The translations under genes were made by a program, and so were the position numbers. 64,000 bases of DNA from the NCBI RefSeq assembly GCF_031143425.1, contig NC_090448.1:536008313-536072312 (forward strand), written 5' to 3'. The stretch comes from Pleurodeles waltl. Taxonomy: Eukaryota; Chordata; Amphibia; Caudata; Salamandridae. Position 1 is the first letter of the stretch, and every line of letters begins with the position of its first letter. Shown in pieces: positions 58,541 to 64,000 of the stretch. The notes beneath the pieces were generated by a model. The model saw nothing but the letters and a program-made list of their open reading frames with translations. It was not told the DNA's origin and searched no databases.

Positions 58541-60774
58541 ATGTAGGAGGCTGGACTGGCTTGTAGTGGGTACCAAGGGGTACTTACACCTTGCACCAAG
58601 CCCAGGTATCCCTTATTAGTGTATAGGGGTGTCTGCAGCTTAGGCTGATAGAAAAGGTAGCTTAGCAGAGCAGCTTAGGCTGAAGTAGGAGACGAGTGAA
58701 GCTCCTACAGTACCACTAGTGTCATATGCACAATATCATAAGAAAACACAATACACAGATATACTAAAAATAAAGGTACTTTATTTTTATGACAATATGC
58801 CAAAGTATCTCAGTGAGTACCCTCAGTATGAGGATAGCAAATATACACAAGATATATGTACACAATACCAAAATATGCAGTAATAGCAATAGAAAACAGT
58901 GCAAACAATGTATAGTCACAATAGAATGCAATGGGGCACATAGGGATAGGGGCAACACAAACCATATACTCTAGAAGTGGAATGCGAACCACGAATGGAC
59001 CCCAAACCTATGTGACCTTGTAGAGGATCGCTGGGACTGTAAGAAAACAGTGAGGGTTAGAAAAATAGCCCACCCCAAGACCCTGAAAAGTGGGTGCAAA
59101 GTGCACCTAAGTTCCCCAAAGAGCACAGAAGTCGTGATAGGGGAATTCTGCAAGGAAGACCAACACCAGCAATGCAACAACGATGGATTTCCTGACGAGA
59201 GTACCTGTGGAACAAGGGGACCAAGTCCAAAAGTCACGATCAAGTCGGGAGTGGGCAGATGCCCAGGAAATGCCAGCTGTGGGTGCAAAGAAGCTGCCAC
59301 CGGATGGTAGAAGCTGTGGATTCTGCAAGAACAACAAGGGCTAGAAACTTCCCCTTTGGAGGATGGATGTCCCACGTCGTGAAGAGTCGTGCAGAGGTGT
59401 TTCCGTGCAGAAAGACCGCAAACAAGCCTTGCTAGCTGCAAGGGTTGCGGTTAGGGTTTTTGGATGCTGCTGTGGCCCAGGAGGGACCAGGATGTCGCCA
59501 ATTGCGTGAGGGGACAAAGGGGGCACCCAGCAAGACAAGGAGCCCTCTCAGTAGCAAGCAGCACCCGCAGAAGTGCCGGAACAGGCACTACGAAGTGGAG
59601 TGAACCGGAGCTCACCCGAAGTCACAAAGTAAGGTCCCACGACGCCGGAGGACAACTCAGGAGGTCGTGCACTGCAGGTTAGAGTGCCGGGGACCCAGGC
59701 TTGACTGTGCACAAAGGAAATCCTGGAAGAGTGGACAGGAGCCGGAGTAGCTGCAAAACACGCGGTTCCCAGCAATGCAGTCTAGCGTGGGGAGGCAAGG
59801 ACTTTCCTCCACCAAACTTGGACTGAAGAGTCACTGGACTGTGGGAGTCACTTGGACAGAGTTGCTGAGCTCAAGGGACCTCGCTCGTCGTGCTGAGAGG
59901 AGACCCAGAGGACCGGTGATGCAGTTCTTTGGTGCCTGCGGTTGCAGGGGGAAGATTCCGTCGACCCACTGGAGATTTCTTCGGAGCTTCTAGTGCAGAG
60001 AGGAGGCAGACTACCCCCACAGCATGCACCACCAGGAAAACAGTCGAGAAGGCGGCAGGATCAGCGTTACAAGGTCGCAGTAGTCGTCTTTGCTACTTTG
60101 TTGCAGTTTTGCAGGCTTCCAGCGCGGTCAGCAGTCGATTCCTTGGCAGAAGGTGAAGAGAGAGATGCAGAGGAACTCTGATGAGCTCTTGCATTCATTA
60201 TCTAAGGAATTCCCCAAAGCAGAGACCCTAAATAGCCAGAAAAGGAGGTTTGGCTACTTAGGAGAGAGGATAGGCTTGCAACACCTGAAGGAGCCTATCA
60301 GAAGGAGTCTCTGACGTCACCTGGCCCCTCAGAGCAGTCCAGTGTGCCAGCAGCACCTCTGTTTCCAAGATGGCAGAGGTCTGGAGCACACTGGAGGAGC
60401 TCTGGGCACCTCCCAGGGGAGGTGCAGGTCAGGGGAGTGGTCACTCCCCTTTCCTTTGCCCAGTTTCACACCAGAGCAGGGCTGGGGGATCCCTGAACCG
60501 GTGTAGACTGGCTTATGCAGAGATGGGCACCATCTGTGCCCATCAAAGCATTTCCAGAGGCTGGGGGAGGCTACTCCTCCCCAGCCCTGACACCTTTTTC
60601 CAAAGGGAGAGGGTGTAACACCCTCTCTCTGAGGAAGTCCTTTGTTCTGCCTTCCTGGGCCAAGCCTGGCTGGACCCCAGGAGGGCAGAAACCTGTCTGA
60701 GAGGTTGGCAGCAGCTGCAGTGAAACCCGGGAAAGGTAGTTTGGCAGTACCCGGGTCAGAGCTAGAGACTCGGG

Positions 60775-60903
60775 GGATCATGGAATTGTCTCCCCAATGC
60801 CAGAATGGCATTGGGGTGACAATTCCATGATCCTAGACATGTTACATGGCCATGTTCGGAGTTACCATTGTGACGCTATACATATGTCGTGACATATGTA
60901 TAG
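60775..60903. repeat. Conserved hairpin pair in the 5' LTR
   Basis: The first inverted repeat, 60775-60833, has 28-bp arms beginning GGATCATGGAATTGTC and ending GACAATTCCATGATCC around a GAA loop, with one mismatch. The second, 60876-60903, has arms CTATACATATGTC and GACATATGTATAG. In the minus-strand transcript predicted from the TATA-like block both would lie 150-290 nt from the start. Confidence 0.88.
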
Positions 60904-61050
60904 TGCACGCGTGTAATGGTGTCCCCGCACTCACAAAGTCCGGGGAATTTGCCCTGAACAATGTGGGAGCACCTTGGCTAGTGCCAGGGTTCCCACACAC
61001 TAAGTAACTTAGCACCCAACCTTTACCAGGTAAAGGTTAGGCATATAGGT

Positions 61051-61111
61051 GACTTATAAGTTACTTTAGTGCAGTGGTAAATGGCTGTGAAATAACGTGG
61101 ACGTTATTTCA
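61051..61111 (-). promoter_or_regulatory. Candidate LTR promoter: palindrome plus TATA-like block
   Basis: Palindrome arms TGAAATAACG and CGTTATTTCA at 61088-61111 lie about 30 bp upstream, on the minus strand, of the CTTATAAGTC block at 61051-61060. The arrangement is kept in all three LTRs. Its function is inferred from position only. Confidence 0.5.
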
Positions 61112-61524
61112 CTCAGGCTGCAAAGGCAGGCCTGTGTAAGAATTGTCAGATCTCCCTATGGGTGGCACAAGAAATGCTGCAGCCCATAGGGATCTCCTGG
61201 AACCCCAATACCCTGGGTACCTCACTACCATATACTAGGGAATTATAAGGGTGTTCCAGTATGCCAATGTAAATTGGTGAAATTGGTCACTAGCCTGTTA
61301 GTGACAATTTGGAAAGAAAATGAGAGAGCATAACCACTGAGGTTCTGGATAGCAGAGCCTCAGTGAGACAATTAGTCATAACACAGGTAACACATACAGG
61401 GCACACTTATGAGCACTGGGGCCCTGACTGGCAGGGTCCCAGTGACACATACAACTAAAACAACATATATACAGTGAAATATGGGGGTAACATGCCAGGC
61501 AAGATGGTACTTTCCTACACTATC

Positions 61525-63205
61525 CCCTTCCAGACTCAACCCATCAAAGGTTTCACTCCACCTTCTGGATGATCTGGAAAAAGTGAACTTAACAGCATGC
61601 CTAAAGACTCGGTCTTAAGTCTCACAAGAAGATGCACTGAAACCAAAAAACATGCACTGGGCCACTTAACACCTCAATCAACAAGGTCACCAGCAGCAAA
61701 GCACCACATGGACTAAATAAAGATAATGGTGGAATGCCCATCAATCAGAAAAGCTGAAACCATCTGAGCTTCAACAACCTTCTGACAAAAATACCTAGGA
61801 TTTATTCACAAGAACTATCTGTGCACTTATCAAAAGAGGCCAACAGTCTCTTGAGTAGTTAGAATGTGAAGAATAGAATCTTTAAATGTGAAATAATAAG
61901 CATCTTAAGTTAAAACTCCCTATTTGTCAAGGAAACATAGATGGGAGAATTCACTTCAGCAATATAACATGAAGGATAAGAATGATATTTAACAACTGAC
62001 AGGAACTAGCCTACAATAGCTGTGGCAGAGTCTAACAGTAATGTACAAAATCCCCTGCACTGCCACCACAATAAATGATCACACAGTACCACACAGTGAA
62101 TTCTTACTTCTTCACTGCACACCACTGCGAGCTTTCACAGCATCATTTCTCTTAATTGACAGCACATCCCACACAAGGCAACATTTGCAGTCAGCCTTCT
62201 CTACCTCATATCAGGTATGACAATCAACAACCCTAGCCTTTATATCCTTGGAGCCCTTAATAACGGATTCTACAAATGTGACATTCACAAGATTATAGGC
62301 TTCCTATACAATAACCTTACAGTGCTCAACTACCACCAGCTTGTCACTGGGGCAGCACATGATGCTGGAAATACCCATGAATCCATATTCCCTTAACTCA
62401 CTGAAAGAAATACAGCCTATTATTTAGAGCGATCAATACATAATCTAGGTTATCCTAAACCTTCTGATCAACTCCAAATAAAATATAGACCACCCAAGGC
62501 TATCCGTAGATACACTCCAGAAAAGTATTCTCATCAACATGCTTGCTGTATCCACTGATGTTCATCAACCAATTCAGCCAAAGGCTCAGAGAACATGTGA
62601 TATACCAGCTAAAGCTAAAACCTCAAAATATAGGGGACCATACCAGAAATTATAAATATGCAAGAAAGTAAAATCAGAATCCTAGAACGACAGTGGAGAT
62701 AACACAAGACCAAAAACAAAACAAGTATTTGCAATGCAATAGGTCTCGCATTTTCTTGAGTTAGAGTTATTAGCATTGTATATTCATAACAGGACTTTTC
62801 TTGTCACATTAATTGGTCAACCATGTCTCATAATTTCATCTTTTCCTGCCATATAATTCCAGTGGCCCAGCATTTAACTAAAGCGTTTCCATTTACCTTC
62901 TTCCTCTATCGTAAAACATATACAATTATCATATAAACCTTTATCAGAAATTAACTTTTGGGATTATAGTGTAATGTTCAAAACATCATAACAAAAATAA
63001 CATTTGGGGTGGATTGGAGTGTGAAAGGAAAGAGGGAGTCAGGATTAAAATTGAGGGAACAAGTGGTGTAGTAACAGTGTCTGGAGTAAGAAAGGAAAAA
63101 GGCTGACTGCAAAATTTGGTTACTCTAAGCAGTAATTACAGTTGAGTGAATTCCAAAAGTCTCTGGGGCCCCTGCGTCACTGCACCTGTTGCTTCATTGA
63201 TAACT
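61525..63205. other. Unassigned right flank
   Basis: It continues the pre-insertion flank of 52726. It is AT-rich with a few short open frames and no motif I can place. A stretch near 62160-62420 reads openly for about 80 codons on the plus strand (TINNPSLYILGALNNGFY) and could be old transposon coding sequence, but I cannot assign it. Confidence 0.45.
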
Positions 63206-64000
63206 AAGCTTCAGGAGAGAAAACAGATGGGACAGAGGAAGAGAAGCAAAAGGAATATAACAGACAAAAAGAAGAAAGAGAAGGGGTCACAAAGAAATAA
63301 AAGAAAGGGAAAGAAAGAACGAGAAAATTAAAACACAACGAAGAGAAGAAACACAGCGAATGTGTGAGACAAAAAAAAGGGATAGAAGAAAGCAAGTAAA
63401 AGATAAAAAGGAAAAATTAATGAAAGAGGTGTGAAGATAAAGAAAAATGGACATTAGAGAAAAAAAAGAGAGGTGGTGAGAGAAAGAAGCAGTGAAAGAA
63501 CCAGGGCATGTATGTACTGACACATTTCCCCACAGACACAGAATGGTAAAATCACTTTGACACTTCGGGTCCCGACAATTAACTTGTGGTTTCCACATAT
63601 AGACAGGAAAAAGAGGGATTTATAGTAAAACTTGAATTGACAGACAAAGAAAAGAAAAATACCAGAGGAAAGATCTAAAAAAACAAAAAAGTGAAAGAAC
63701 CCATACTGAGTTAAAGGAAAGATCAAATAAAAAGGACAAAGAAAGAATGAAGGGAAGAGAAAAAAAGTGAAAGAATGAACTCCTGATGAAGAACAAAAGA
63801 GAGAAATGAAACAAGGAAAGAAATAACCACGTTTTTGTGAGTATGATAGAGGAGGTAGCAAGAGGAAGAGGGAAATTAAAAGGGAGAAGGAGTAGAAATA
63901 AACACTTGAAAGAAAGAGAAAAACTGTTACATGTGGATTTTAAGAGCTGGAAAAGGAAAAAGTGGGAGAAAAAGAAAACATTGAGTAAACAGAGTAAAGG
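63206..64000 (+). repeat. Purine-rich (GA-rich) low-complexity tract
   Basis: The plus strand is mostly A and G, with many GAAAGA, AAGAGA and GGAAAA blocks for nearly 800 bp, broken by a mixed-sequence stretch at about 63505-63600. Open frames on the minus strand (Phe/Ser/Leu-rich) are a product of this bias. Confidence 0.85.

Larger units (their letters stand above)
52732..61519 (-). mobile_element. Long-LTR Gypsy element (Gmr1-like), internally deleted
   Basis: Two LTRs (52732 to about 55430 and 58542-61519) enclose minus-strand gag, protease and integrase. The 5-bp duplication CTATC at 52727-52731 and 61520-61524 fixes both ends. The upstream LTR in element sense is the one at 58542-61519. 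The other lacks about 294 bp at its inner end, and the reverse transcriptase/RNase H region is absent, both removed by one deletion. The LTRs are nearly identical by eye, so the insertion is recent compared with everything else in the window. Confidence 0.93.
58542..61519 (-). repeat. Gypsy 5' LTR, complete (2978 bp)
   Basis: Starts TGTAGGAGGCTGGACTGG and ends GTACTTTCCTACA. It is unusually long for a Gypsy LTR. On the minus strand a CTTATAAGTC block at 61051-61060 could be a TATA box, and AATAAA near 58781 a polyadenylation signal. Confidence 0.93.

Noticed and set aside
63204..63861. Hydrophobic Phe/Leu/Ser-rich minus-strand frames resembling membrane proteins
   Set aside because: They are a direct result of the purine-rich plus strand.
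1..64000. CRISPR arrays, bacterial operons, tRNA or rRNA genes
   Set aside because: No evenly spaced short repeats with unique spacers, no ribosome binding sites or tRNA cloverleafs were seen; the content is eukaryotic transposons.

Overview
The window looks like vertebrate intergenic DNA made almost entirely of transposable elements. I find no host gene, no tRNA or rRNA gene and no CRISPR array. The mix is a DIRS tyrosine-recombinase retrotransposon, long-LTR Gypsy elements, a gamma/epsilon-like endogenous retrovirus, Tx1/L1-type, Ingi/Vingi-like and CR1/L2-like LINEs, and PIF/Harbinger DNA transposons with MITEs. This mix, with elements nested two or three deep, suggests a very large amphibian genome, most likely a salamander. 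That assignment is inference from element content, not from a diagnostic gene.

Layout: 1-5665 is a Harbinger transposon (left end outside the window). 5990-7215 and 10040-10285 are pieces of a decayed CR1/L2-like LINE, separated by an 80-bp minisatellite (7521-7935) and unassigned DNA. 11559-14493 is a solo LTR with a 5-bp target duplication. 15206-27115 is a DIRS element split in its reverse transcriptase by a 6.4-kb LINE (18355-24786, 13-bp target duplication), and that LINE is itself split by a Harbinger-type MITE (22046-22647). 28090-51944 is a decayed endogenous retrovirus. It carries a MITE in its 5' LTR, one in RNase H and one after integrase, then a second Harbinger transposon (38691 to about 44690) and a Tx1/L1-type LINE (about 44690 to 50720). 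52732-61519 is a young long-LTR Gypsy element on the minus strand with a 5-bp target duplication and a large deletion in pol. The right edge (63205-64000) is a long purine-rich tract.

How the parts relate: the two Harbinger copies lie in opposite orientations and share an unusual gene plan. A short first transposase exon lies at one end, and the rest of the transposase lies about 4.1-4.3 kb away. The Myb-like accessory gene sits wholly inside that intron on the opposite strand. The four MITEs share the Harbinger-type terminal repeats and 3-bp target duplications, so they were probably moved by a related transposase. The Gypsy LTRs carry a series of conserved hairpins, one of which keeps its pairing although its sequence changed between copies. 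Nearly every protein-coding part is broken by stops or frameshifts; the 540-residue Gypsy gag is the longest open gene.
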